Virus record (IMG/VR): IMGVR_UViG_3300037264_000764
Location: 1-28,842 of that record
Source of the DNA: a virus
Direction: 5' to 3' (one strand)
DNA length: 28,842 nt
A model generated the notes under the pieces. It ran no database searches, had not been told where the DNA came from, and was given only the letters and a program-made list of their open reading frames with translations. Shown piece by piece: positions 19,803 through 27,285 of the stretch. The position numbers were made by a program, and so were the translations under genes. Position 1 is the stretch's first letter, and each line of letters opens with the position of its first letter.

Positions 19803-20567
19803 GTGCCGCCGCTTACCCCAGCGCAGATTGCTTTCCAAGAACGGTACTGTGGCAAGGCGCGTAACGGGGAGGTCCACCTACGTGATTTCGATCGCGGGGT
19901 GGTCGAGACGTTCGGTGGTGTGGTCGTTCACGCCGAAGACTGTGAGTGGAACGGCAACTACTTCCTGTTGAACGTCCCTGGGATCACGCCCCCACCGGGT
20001 ATGCCGGGCGTCCCTGTCAACTTCTCGTTCCCCGAAGACACGAACGACGTGTTCGTGTTCCCTTCTGTGGTCGTCGTGCGAGACGATATTTCGCCGGCTA
20101 CCAACAGGTTTCATCCTGGCGCGCGGCAGTACCGTGTTCCTGCTCTTGGGGCGTTGCCGGCGCAGGCGCAGTGGGGAAGCCGCACGGCGCTGGGCTACAA
20201 CAAGATGGCTGAGCGCGGAGCGGCCATTCCTTACGACATCTCGTACACGATCTTCGTGTACGCCTATCGACGTGGCGACACGCCGGGTGCTGGGCAGGGC
20301 ATCAAGTCCAATGCCAACGCGCTGTTGGAGCACGTGCTTCGGTGGTACCAGCCCTATACAGCGATCTCCGTACATGACAGCTTGGGCGATCGACGGGTGT
20401 ACTTCGCTAATGTAGAGTCGGCGTCGTCGTTGGACGAGTCCAACAACATCGGAGAGCGGATCATCGGTTGGTCGATTTCCATGACCGTTGAAGCCGAGCT
20501 GGACCTGACCCCCGAGCTGTCGTACCCGACCGCACTGACCCCGGACCTGAACCTGACGAGCAAGTGA
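19803..20567 (+). CDS. Putative tail completion / tail terminator protein (254 aa)
   Basis: GTG 19803, reading MPPLTPAQIAF, is chosen because GAGGAG at 19793-19798 lies just upstream and it abuts the previous stop. A longer frame upstream would overlap the preceding gene by over 150 bases. The protein is beta-rich, with Pro-rich turns (PGITPPPGMPG). The region IPYDISYTIFVYAYRRGD, NALLEHVLRWYQPY and IGWSISMTVEAELDL reads as the alternating strands and single helix typical of tail-completion or terminator rings, which cap the tail tube before joining to the head. Its place just before the sheath fits. The family is inferred. Confidence 0.6.
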   Translation: MPPLTPAQIAFQERYCGKARNGEVHLRDFDRGVVETFGGVVVHAEDCEWNGNYFLLNVPGITPPPGMPGVPVNFSFPEDTNDVFVFPSVVVVRDDISPATNRFHPGARQYRVPALGALPAQAQWGSRTALGYNKMAERGAAIPYDISYTIFVYAYRRGDTPGAGQGIKSNANALLEHVLRWYQPYTAISVHDSLGDRRVYFANVESASSLDESNNIGERIIGWSISMTVEAELDLTPELSYPTALTPDLNLTSK

Positions 20568-20568
20568 T

Positions 20569-21027
20569 ATGGGACGCTTCTTCAACAAGACCCGCACACC
20601 GCTGTCAGCCTCGACCACGAAGGGCAACGCGATCACGTTTCCTCCGCGCGGCTGGGCTTACGTTCCGATCAACGAGGAGTCGTCGCAGGCGATCCAGACC
20701 TACGTGCGCAAGGGCCTGCTGGCGCGCGCAGAGGCTCCCGAGGACGAGGCGCTTCTGGCGGCGGCGGCTGCTCCCGTGCGTGTTCCCGTGAAGGTCGCGC
20801 CGCCTGTTGCTCCGGTGGCGGCTGTCGCAGTGGTACCTGCGGTGGAAGCAAAGCCTGTTGCCGAGGAGGTCGGTGATCTTTCCGGTGGCGCTGAAGCCAT
20901 TGCGGAGGATGAGGACTCCATCACAAGCAACGTAAGCGCAGAAGTTCGTGATCCGTTTGATGAAAGTGTTGCGCCCGACAGCCCACCTGTTGCAGACTCT
21001 CTACCGCGCAAGCCTCGTAGGAGATAG
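20569..21027 (+). CDS. Protein with Pro/Ala/Val linker and basic tail (152 aa)
   Basis: ATG 20569 lies one base after the previous TGA and lacks a Shine-Dalgarno sequence, implying coupling. Residues 1-55 form a small head (NAITFPPRGWAYVPIN, then IQTYVRKGLLARAE). The rest is a long Ala/Pro/Val/Glu low-complexity linker ending LPRKPRRR. The architecture (short head with a KxGLL-type segment, Pro/Ala linker, basic end) matches the protein at 16097-16429. Family unknown. It precedes the sheath gene by two bases. Confidence 0.65.
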   Translation: MGRFFNKTRTPLSASTTKGNAITFPPRGWAYVPINEESSQAIQTYVRKGLLARAEAPEDEALLAAAAAPVRVPVKVAPPVAPVAAVAVVPAVEAKPVAEEVGDLSGGAEAIAEDEDSITSNVSAEVRDPFDESVAPDSPPVADSLPRKPRRR

Positions 21028-21029
21028 CG

Positions 21030-23636
21030 ATGCCTGAACTCTTGTCGCCCGGCGTATTCATCGAGGAAGTTCCCTCACCAGTCACGACGGTGACGGGTGT
21101 TTCTACCTCCACGCTTGGTGTGGCTGGTTACGCTCCTCGCGGGCCTGCCGATCAGGCTGAGTTCGTGACTTCGTTCGCGCAGTACACGCGCGTCTTTGGA
21201 CCGATCGTGCGTGAGTCACTGCTTGGCATGAGCGTGGCTGCGTTCTTCGCGAACGGCGGTCGTCGTGCCTACGTGGTGCGTGTTCCGCCTGCGGACGCTG
21301 TCTTGGCCGACGCGCGTATTCTCAATGAGTACGACGACGAGTCGCTGGAAGTTGGCGATGGCGTCGTGGATACGTTCTTCAAGTTCAGCGCGACCACCAC
21401 GATCAGTGCCGATGGTGGCCTTGCTCCGATCAAGCCCGGAACGCTCTCGATCAAGTACCGAGAGTTGGGCGCTCCCGTGCTTGCGCAGACAGCGCGTGAC
21501 CGCGCCAACGGCGCGAACCTCACGACTCTCACAGGGCAGGCCAACTACGAAGGTCGCGTCAACCCGGCGTCGCTGCCCGCAGCTGACTTCAACCTCGATG
21601 CGCTCGTGCGCGGTACGGTCACTATCACGTACTCCGCAGCCACGGTGTTGCAGAGCGTGGTGATCCCTGTGGGCACGGGCTCTGTGGTGACGGGCGTTCT
21701 CACTGTCGGACCTGACACCGCCACGGTGACGTTCGACCACGAGACGGGTCGCTTCTCGCTCAAGACCACGGGCGCGTTGATCCCTGTGATTGGTGACAAC
21801 GCTGTCGCGATCACCGCAGACTTCACGCCTGCGACGGCCACGCGCACGGTCACGGACGCGCAGATTGGCACCACCGATGAAGGCAACCTGACGGGAGCCA
21901 CGATCGACGGCGCCTACGTCACGGTGGTCACGTCGGGGTCGGAGTCGATCAACCCGAACACGGTCGTCTACTCGACCGGCGCCTACAACTTCAAGGTGAC
22001 GGTTGCTCCGCACAACTTTGCCAAGGTGTTGGTGGATTACACCGTGGCGGCGTGGGATTTGAACCCGATCTCCGTTGGCGCTTGGGCCAACGATTTGATG
22101 ATCCGCGTCCAGGGGAGCAGCGACTCGTTCGACCCCGACACGGGCTCGTACACGCTGTACGACATTCTCGTGTTGCTGCTGAACCAGGACACGCAGTTGT
22201 TCGAGGTCATGGAGCAGTACACGGACGTGTCGTTCACGGACCCGAACAACTCGGCGTACTTCCCTGACGTGATGAACGAGCTGTCTGATCTCTACCGCGT
22301 GGCCGAGCCCGCGAGCGATCAGGGCGTCAATCAGTTGAGCGGTCGGCCGCGTCAGACGATTCTGGCTGGTGGTGACGAGCTGGCTGCGAGCAAGACGATC
22401 ACCGCCACGCTTCCGGGACTTCCTGTGTCTCCGCGCAGTGTCGTGATCACCTACACGGACTCCACGGCTGTCGCGCGCACGATCACTGACGACGGCAACG
22501 GCAATCTCGTTGGTGACGTGGACCCCACGGGCAACAACACGCTCGACTACACGACGGGCGCGTTGGACCTGAAGACACTGTTCCTGATTCGTGGCGCCAC
22601 GTTGGTCAACATCACCTTCTCCAGTGCCGCTCAAGAAGCTGCTCACGACGAGCGCTTTGGCGATACCGCCAAGCAGTTCACCCTCGGAGCCACGGATTTC
22701 TACGAGGTCGGTGAAGAAGGCACGTTCGATTCGACCAACTGGGGACGCAGCCAGTTCACGAGCCCCGTTCTCATTCCGACCAACCGAGGCATCTATGCGC
22801 TCAGCCGCATCGAAGACATCTTGCAGGTGATTCTGCCGGACTTCGCTGGTGACGTGACGGTGACGGGCGACTTGCTCGACTACGCTTCGGCGCGCTCGCA
22901 GCAGCCGAGCGGCGGCGACCGCTTCATCATCTTGACCGTGCCGATGGGTTCGGACCCGCAGGAAGCTGTGGACTGGCTGCGGTTCTCCTTGGCGCGCAGC
23001 AGTGACTACGCGGCTGTGTACTGGCCGTGGGTTCGCGTGGCCGACACTCTGGCCAACAACCGTCCGATGACGATGCCGCCGCTTGGGCACATCGCAGGCA
23101 TCTACGCGCGCACGGACTCGACCAAGAACGTCGGCAAGACGCCGGCCGGTACGGTGGACGGGCAGCTCAACTTCTTGCTTGGCCTGGAGTACGTGGCCAC
23201 GCAGGGCGAGCGCGATCTCGTCTACCCGAGCAAGATCAACCCGCTCATCTCGTCTCCGCAGACGGGTCTGGCTGTCTGGGGTGGTCGTACAATCTCCAAC
23301 CGCCCCGAGTGGCGCTACATCAACGCGCGCCGGCTGTTCATGTTCCTGGAGAAGTCGATCTACAACGAGACGTTCTGGGCCGTGTTCGAGAACAACGGGC
23401 CGGGCTTGTGGGCCAAGCTCCGCACGCAGATCGGCGGCTTCCTGAACTTCTTGTTCAGTGAGGGCTACTTCGCTGGAGCCAACCCCACGCAGGCGTTCTT
23501 CGTGGTGTGCGATGACACCAACAACCTGGCGGTAACGATTGACCAGGGGCAGGTCATCATGGATGTCGGTGTGGCCCCGAACAAGCCTGCGGAGTTCGTG
23601 CGTGTCCGCTTTGCGCAGAAGGCCATCGAGTCCTGA
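21030..23636 (+). CDS. Tail sheath protein (T4 gp18-like), with large inserted beta modules
   Basis: The contractile sheath surrounds the tail tube and drives genome injection. ATG 21030 follows AGGAG at 21019-21023. The N terminus (SPGVFIEEVPSPVTTVTGVS, then GVAGYAPRGPAD and FANGGRRAYVVRV) and the C terminus (TISNRPEWRYINARRLFMFL, then NNGPGLWAKLRTQIGGFL) match sheath proteins. At 868 residues it is well over the 659 of T4 gp18. The excess is mainly a Thr/Val/Gly-rich beta segment at residues about 106-345 and a second at about 447-533 (TDDGNGNLVGDVDP), resembling a module in the capsid protein. These probably decorate the outside of the tail. Confidence 0.95.
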   Translation: MPELLSPGVFIEEVPSPVTTVTGVSTSTLGVAGYAPRGPADQAEFVTSFAQYTRVFGPIVRESLLGMSVAAFFANGGRRAYVVRVPPADAVLADARILNEYDDESLEVGDGVVDTFFKFSATTTISADGGLAPIKPGTLSIKYRELGAPVLAQTARDRANGANLTTLTGQANYEGRVNPASLPAADFNLDALVRGTVTITYSAATVLQSVVIPVGTGSVVTGVLTVGPDTATVTFDHETGRFSLKTTGALIPVIGDNAVAITADFTPATATRTVTDAQIGTTDEGNLTGATIDGAYVTVVTSGSESINPNTVVYSTGAYNFKVTVAPHNFAKVLVDYTVAAWDLNPISVGAWANDLMIRVQGSSDSFDPDTGSYTLYDILVLLLNQDTQLFEVMEQYTDVSFTDPNNSAYFPDVMNELSDLYRVAEPASDQGVNQLSGRPRQTILAGGDELAASKTITATLPGLPVSPRSVVITYTDSTAVARTITDDGNGNLVGDVDPTGNNTLDYTTGALDLKTLFLIRGATLVNITFSSAAQEAAHDERFGDTAKQFTLGATDFYEVGEEGTFDSTNWGRSQFTSPVLIPTNRGIYALSRIEDILQVILPDFAGDVTVTGDLLDYASARSQQPSGGDRFIILTVPMGSDPQEAVDWLRFSLARSSDYAAVYWPWVRVADTLANNRPMTMPPLGHIAGIYARTDSTKNVGKTPAGTVDGQLNFLLGLEYVATQGERDLVYPSKINPLISSPQTGLAVWGGRTISNRPEWRYINARRLFMFLEKSIYNETFWAVFENNGPGLWAKLRTQIGGFLNFLFSEGYFAGANPTQAFFVVCDDTNNLAVTIDQGQVIMDVGVAPNKPAEFVRVRFAQKAIES

Positions 23637-23672
23637 TTGAAGTCAGGGTCAAAGGGAGATAGGTAGAGAGCC

Positions 23673-24041
23673 ATGCAACTGACGATCACAAACCTCACCA
23701 CGAGCCCCGTGTTCATTCGGGACTTGTACACGGCTGTGCAGCCTGGAACCCCGGTCGTCATCCAGCGGTCGGCAGGGCAGCTCGAAGCCATGACGGGACT
23801 TCAGGCGGCGATTCAGGCTGGCTCGGTCAGCATCGCTCTGGTGCCGAGTGCGGCAGAGACGGCCAGCCAGGTGTATCAGGTCATCGACGTGGCGAACCCG
23901 GACAAGCTCCCGTCGTACACGACGGCGGGTCGGCCAGTTGCTTCCACGGTGCCGCTGTCCTCGATCTGGAACAGCACCACGGGCATCCCGAACTTCTCGA
24001 ACGGCGCTGCTTGGGTGGACGCCGCAGGCGCTGTCGTCTGA
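23673..24041 (+). CDS. Small tail-associated hypothetical protein (122 aa)
   Basis: The start is ATG 23673 after a GGGAGA site near 23654. The N-terminal 60 residues are strand-rich (LTITNLTTSPVFIRDLYTAV, GTPVVIQRS), and the C-terminal part has SYTTAGRPVASTVPLSSIWN ending in VDAAGAVV. I recognise no family. It lies between sheath and tube genes, so a structural role in the tail is likely from context. Confidence 0.65.
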   Translation: MQLTITNLTTSPVFIRDLYTAVQPGTPVVIQRSAGQLEAMTGLQAAIQAGSVSIALVPSAAETASQVYQVIDVANPDKLPSYTTAGRPVASTVPLSSIWNSTTGIPNFSNGAAWVDAAGAVV

Positions 24042-24085
24042 GCAGGGCTTCTTGGCTGGTAGCGTGTAGGTAAACGGAGGGCTTC

Positions 24086-24628
24086 ATGGCTCGGGCATCG
24101 TCCACAGACTACTTTCACTCGATGCGGTTCTTCGTGGCCGCGGCGCCGAAGGTTGGGTACAACCCCTTCTCGGAAGGCGGCAACCCGGACGGCGGCTTCT
24201 CGACCTGCACGACGCCCGAGGCATCACTCGAAGCAGTCGAGTACCGTGAAGGTCACATGATCTACACGCGCAAGCAGCCGGGACTGCCGACGATGGCGGA
24301 CCTGACGCTGGGTCGGGGCGTGGTGCTCAAGGACACCATGTTCTACGACTGGGTGTTCAAGACCATTGAAGGTACTGGGCAGTACCGCACGGACTTGATC
24401 ATCAGGCACTTCCACCGTGACGCGCTTCCGGGCGCCACGCCGGCCAATAACCCCAACTCGACGGTGGTGGAGCGGGACGCGGTCCCTGCTCGCCTCTACC
24501 ACGTGCAGGAAGCCTTCCCGATTCGTTGCAAGATTGCGGCGGACTTGGATGCCACGGCGTCGGACATCTCGGTGGCCGAGGTGGACATTGCCTACGAGCA
24601 CTTCTACATCTCGAACGAAGGGCTCTGA
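24086..24628 (+). CDS. Tail tube protein (T4 gp19-like)
   Basis: ATG 24086 follows GGAGG at 24076-24080. The 180-residue protein has the gp19-family pattern: a strand with EYREGHMIYTRKQPGLPTMA, TLGRGVVLKDTMFYDW, and a C-terminal VPARLYHVQEAFPIRCKI and SDISVAEVDIAYEHF. Length is close to T4 gp19 (163 residues). Hexameric rings of this protein stack to form the inner tube through which DNA passes. It follows the sheath gene as in T4. Confidence 0.9.
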   Translation: MARASSTDYFHSMRFFVAAAPKVGYNPFSEGGNPDGGFSTCTTPEASLEAVEYREGHMIYTRKQPGLPTMADLTLGRGVVLKDTMFYDWVFKTIEGTGQYRTDLIIRHFHRDALPGATPANNPNSTVVERDAVPARLYHVQEAFPIRCKIAADLDATASDISVAEVDIAYEHFYISNEGL

Positions 24629-24646
24629 GCCTCTGATTGGGGGCTT

Positions 24647-25363
24647 GTGGCTCGCGGCTATCTCAGCGACTACCTTCAAGTTTTCCCGTTCTGGTTGGCT
24701 GACATTGGCCCGCTGAACACCTTCTCGCTGCCGGTGCTCACGCCGGTATTCGGGTTCAGCCAGATCACATCTCCCGAGATCACGGTCGAGATCGAGCAGT
24801 TCAAAGAGGGCAACTGGATGTTCGACCGCAAGGTCGTGAAGTCGGCATCCATGACCCCGATGACGCTCTCCCGTGGGGTGACGTTGTTCGAGTCGGACTT
24901 CTCCAACTGGATGAAGGCCGCGCTGTACGGAGACACGCAGCAGTTTTCATCGGTGGTGCCGTTGCTCAACGTAGGCGGGCCTACGTACCGGCGCACTTTG
25001 ATGCTGATTCACTTCTTTCAGCGTACTGTCTCAGATCCGCCTAAAGGTGGAGACGACAACAACGCGACTGTGGCAGGAGACGCCGAGCGCGCCGCGCTCC
25101 TGGGGCTCGGTGTGAGCGCGAGCGATGTGGTGGCGGGGCTGACGTTGGGCGGCTTACTGTTTGGCCTCACGCGCGGTCTGAACAGCCTTCTCGGAACGCC
25201 TTTCGAGTTCGCTGCACGCATCCCTGCGCGGGCGTACATTCTCTACGGGTGCATTCCGAGCCGGTACAAGGCAGGCTCTGACTTTGATGCCACAGCCGGG
25301 GACATTTCGATCCAAGAGCTGGAGCTTCAGGTAGAGATGATGGAGCAGATTTCGCTGGTGTAG
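24647..25363 (+). CDS. Second tail-tube-family protein with a hydrophobic insertion (238 aa)
   Basis: GTG 24647 reads MARGYLSDYLQVF. The sequence repeats the tube pattern of the preceding gene: GFSQITSPEITVE, QFKEGNWMFDRK, MTLSRGVTLFESDFSNW, RRTLMLIHFFQR, IPARAYILYGCIPSRYK and DATAGDISIQELEL. It is therefore a paralogue. Residues about 128-185 are an insertion absent from the first copy, containing GGDDNN and then a Gly/Leu-rich stretch (VVAGLTLGGLLFGLTRGL) that could be a hydrophobic helix. T4-like phages use tube-like proteins (gp48, gp54) to start the tube at the baseplate, so a tube-initiator or tail-end role is plausible. Confidence 0.8.
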   Translation: MARGYLSDYLQVFPFWLADIGPLNTFSLPVLTPVFGFSQITSPEITVEIEQFKEGNWMFDRKVVKSASMTPMTLSRGVTLFESDFSNWMKAALYGDTQQFSSVVPLLNVGGPTYRRTLMLIHFFQRTVSDPPKGGDDNNATVAGDAERAALLGLGVSASDVVAGLTLGGLLFGLTRGLNSLLGTPFEFAARIPARAYILYGCIPSRYKAGSDFDATAGDISIQELELQVEMMEQISLV

Positions 25364-25371
25364 GAGGGTGT

Positions 25372-25590
25372 ATGGCTGATCCGTTTTCGTTCCCGGACAT
25401 CGCGAAGCTGAACAGGTTGCGCATCGAGGGCGCGACCACGTCGGCCAACGTTGGGGTCTACGAGCGGCCCCTGGGCGCTCCGATCGAGCAACCGCGTCAA
25501 CGTCCGATGCCTGCTTCGGAGGCGGGCCAAGGGGCGTCAGATCGGTTCTTCGACGCGGAGGAGTACCTGCGTCGCATGCACGGGCGGTAG
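25372..25590 (+). CDS. Small hypothetical protein (72 aa)
   Basis: ATG 25372 has AGGAGG at 25362-25367, partly inside the previous stop codon. The product has a Pro/Arg/Gln-rich middle (ERPLGAPIEQPRQRPMP) and ends FDAEEYLRRMHGR. I recognise no family. The strong ribosome binding site argues that it is expressed. It lies at the end of the tube gene group, before the 111-bp gap at 25591-25701. Confidence 0.6.
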   Translation: MADPFSFPDIAKLNRLRIEGATTSANVGVYERPLGAPIEQPRQRPMPASEAGQGASDRFFDAEEYLRRMHGR

Positions 25591-25701
25591 CGCGCGCGAG
25601 CCCCCGCGGGCGTGCAGTCGCACAATAAAGTCGCGCTTCTGCCTTGTATAGCAGGGGGAGTTCGTTACTCTGCGTCGTACTTACGCCATCTGCGAGGTAC
25701 G
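25591..25701. other. 111-bp gap before the HNH-like/RHH gene
   Basis: The gap holds a GC-rich CCCGCGGG self-complementary run near 25601-25608 and a TATAGC at 25647-25652 that resembles a -10 element, but no acceptable -35 lies 16-18 bases upstream. It may carry a regulated promoter for the following gene. The frame of the next gene is open back to GTG 25612, but no conserved-looking sequence appears there. Confidence 0.3.
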
Positions 25702-26307
25702 ATGAACAGCGACCCCGAGCAGGACGACGTAGCCGCGTCGGAGCCGGTTGAGATTCTGATCCAGCCCCCCACGGAGGCACAGAAGCGCCGCGCCTGGCGC
25801 GAAGCCGTGCTGGCTCGCTACAAGCACTGCTGTGCCAATTGTGGCGGTTTAGATCACCTGATCGTAGACATGGTGGTGCCCGAAGCCGCAGGCGGGCTGT
25901 TGATCGAGTCCAACGGGGTGACGATCTGCCGGGCGTGCCAAGTCGCGGCGAAGGCTGCGGACAAAGCTGCTGAGTCAGGCAACGTCAAACGTCGTCCAGT
26001 CAACGTGTGGATTTCCAGACCTCTCTACGATCGGCTCACATCGAGCTTGGAGCTTGCGGCGGGCTTCCGATCCATGGGGTCGCTCGTGCGGTACATGATG
26101 GAGCGCGTGGTGGCGCATCCAGACCTGTTTGAAGACTTGGTCAACTACCAAGACACAGGCATGGACGTGAAGATCAACGTGTGGGTAGAGCCGGCTGTCT
26201 ATGAGGATTTCAAGGGCGTACTAGCGACCAAGAAGCTGTCTGTCACAGACGCTGTGAAAGCTCTGTTCTGCATGTACCTGGACTACATGTCGCAAAGGAA
26301 GAACTGA
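25702..26307 (+). CDS. HNH-like zinc-binding domain plus tandem ribbon-helix-helix, putative DNA-binding regulator
   Basis: ATG 25702 follows GCGAGG closely. GTG 25612 would add 30 unremarkable residues. Residues 39-80 have C44-x2-C47 and C76-x2-C79 in an HNH/McrA-type frame (HCCANCGG, then IVDMVVPEAAGG, then ICRAC), but the usual Asp-His is Asp56-Met57, so nuclease activity is doubtful. Residues about 97-137 (RRPVNVWISRPLYDRL then MGSLVRYMMERVV) and about 155-195 (VKINVWVEPAVYEDF then VTDAVKALFCMYLDY) each match the strand-helix-helix pattern of MetJ/Arc-type DNA-binding proteins. A pair in one chain could mimic a dimer. I infer a transcriptional regulator. Its stop overlaps the next ATG. 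Confidence 0.7.
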   Translation: MNSDPEQDDVAASEPVEILIQPPTEAQKRRAWREAVLARYKHCCANCGGLDHLIVDMVVPEAAGGLLIESNGVTICRACQVAAKAADKAAESGNVKRRPVNVWISRPLYDRLTSSLELAAGFRSMGSLVRYMMERVVAHPDLFEDLVNYQDTGMDVKINVWVEPAVYEDFKGVLATKKLSVTDAVKALFCMYLDYMSQRKN

Positions 26308-27080
26308 TGGCGAACGAAGCCTACATCATCGAGAACAACATCTCGGAACCCAAGGCCGGTACAGGCGGAGGCACGTTGCCCTGCGGGTATCTGACGGACA
26401 GCGGAGAGCTGATCACGGAAGTTGTTGTTCGGGAGATCACTGGGGCCGAGGAAGACATGCTCGCCTCCCAGAAGATCAAGGACTACAAGAAGATGGGCGA
26501 GCTGATTGCTCGCTGCACGATCGCCGTAGGGCCGGTCACCGACAGAGACGAGATCGCACGGATCATCCCGAAGTTGCTCGTGGGCGACCGGGTGTACCTG
26601 TTCCTGCTGATTCGGCGTGTGACGCTCGGAGACGAGTACCCGTTCCGCAGCAAGTGCCCGTCTTGCGAGGTCGAGGGCTCGTTCAACGTGGACCTGTCGT
26701 CCCTTGAAGTGAAGACCATGGGGGATGCGAAGAAGCGCTCTCTGGAGCTGGTCACGCCTCGTGGTCGGAAGGTGACCATGGCGCCCATGGACGGGGTGCG
26801 CGAGGAGCGCCTGAGCACGTTCAAGAACGAGAACGACAAGGCCACGCTGGCGTTGGCGGCGCGCGTCGTGACCTTGGAAGACAAGCCTGCCACCCTTGGT
26901 GATCTGAAGGCGCTGTCACTGTCGGAGCGCAACTTCCTTCGGGACAGTTACCAGCAGCTCGAAGGCGGTGTGGACACGACGGTGGACATCGCGTGTCCCC
27001 ACTGCGGAGCGGAGTTCAAGAACGAACTGGACGTGACACAGCGAGCGTTCTTTTTCCCTTCGGTAGCGAAGAAGGACTAG
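26307..27080 (+). CDS. T4 gp26-like baseplate / tail assembly protein (257 aa)
   Basis: ATG 26307 shares its A with the preceding TGA. The pattern ITEVVVREITGAEEDMLAS, LIARCTIAVGPV, LLVGDRVYLFLLIRRVTLGD and EYPFRSKCPSCEVEGSF, followed by NFLRDSYQQLEGGVDTTVDI and ACPHCGAEF, matches the T4 baseplate (gp26-type) family common just before tape measure genes. The CPSC and CPHC pairs probably hold one zinc. In other phages the equivalent gene pair acts as a tail assembly chaperone. A TTTCCCT slippery heptamer near the 3' end (27053-27059) could let ribosomes shift to the next frame. Confidence 0.8.
   Translation: MANEAYIIENNISEPKAGTGGGTLPCGYLTDSGELITEVVVREITGAEEDMLASQKIKDYKKMGELIARCTIAVGPVTDRDEIARIIPKLLVGDRVYLFLLIRRVTLGDEYPFRSKCPSCEVEGSFNVDLSSLEVKTMGDAKKRSLELVTPRGRKVTMAPMDGVREERLSTFKNENDKATLALAARVVTLEDKPATLGDLKALSLSERNFLRDSYQQLEGGVDTTVDIACPHCGAEFKNELDVTQRAFFFPSVAKKD
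27053..27059 (+). other. Candidate -1 frameshift site TTTCCCT
   Basis: In the gp26-like frame the codons are TTT-TTC-CCT, giving heptamer T-TTC-CCT of the X-XXY-YYZ form. A -1 slip continues with FGSEEGLEIEVFFLMDQL into the small downstream frame, which ends at 27259. Confidence 0.5.
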
Positions 27081-27088
27081 AGATCGAG

Positions 27089-27259
27089 GTGTTCTTCCTG
27101 ATGGATCAGCTTCACCAGCCCTATCAGGATGCCATGTCGATGCCTTCTTCGCGGCGGCACAGGTTCGTGGCCAAGAAGGTGGAGCAGATCGAGAAGCACA
27201 ATGCTAGTATCGAGGCCGCGAACGCGCGTGCGCGCTCAAAGTCAAGATCATCTCGTTGA
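27089..27259 (+). CDS. Small tail assembly protein downstream of gp26-like gene (probably also a -1 frameshift extension)
   Basis: Independent initiation could use GTG 27089 (56 residues) or ATG 27101, the latter with GAGGTG about nine bases upstream. The sequence FFLMDQLHQPYQDAMSMPSSRRHRF resembles the small family found between gp26-like and tape measure genes, which starts with a hydrophobic strand, has a Y-x-D/E-x-x-x-MP turn, and then a basic helix. The conserved-looking LEIEVFFLM part lies upstream of the first Met, and the frame is open back through the slippery TTTCCCT, so synthesis as a C-terminal extension of the previous protein by -1 frameshifting is attractive, like lambda G-GT. 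The tail end is Arg/Ser-rich. It stops one base before palindrome copy 3. Confidence 0.65.
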   Translation: MFFLMDQLHQPYQDAMSMPSSRRHRFVAKKVEQIEKHNASIEAANARARSKSRSSR

Positions 27260-27273
27260 GGACCGCACGGTCC
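27260..27273. repeat. 14-bp start-associated palindrome, copy 3
   Basis: GGACCGCACGGTCC, identical to copy 2, begins right after the stop of the preceding gene and ends 12 bases before ATG 27286 of the tape measure gene. No Shine-Dalgarno sequence lies between. Confidence 0.8.
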
Positions 27274-27285
27274 ACGTGAACCCCT

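Noticed and set aside
21216-23090. 624-residue open frame on the minus strand
   Set aside because: It is a shadow of the tail sheath gene. Composition is Arg/His/Val-rich and no domain is recognisable.
23632-23647. Terminator after the sheath gene
   Set aside because: CCTGA/TCAGG can form a five-base stem over the stop codon, but no T-run follows and the next gene is only 25 bases away.
25612-25701. GTG 25612 as start of the HNH-like/RHH gene
   Set aside because: The extra 30 residues look unstructured, no ribosome binding site precedes it, and ATG 25702 has GAGG well placed.
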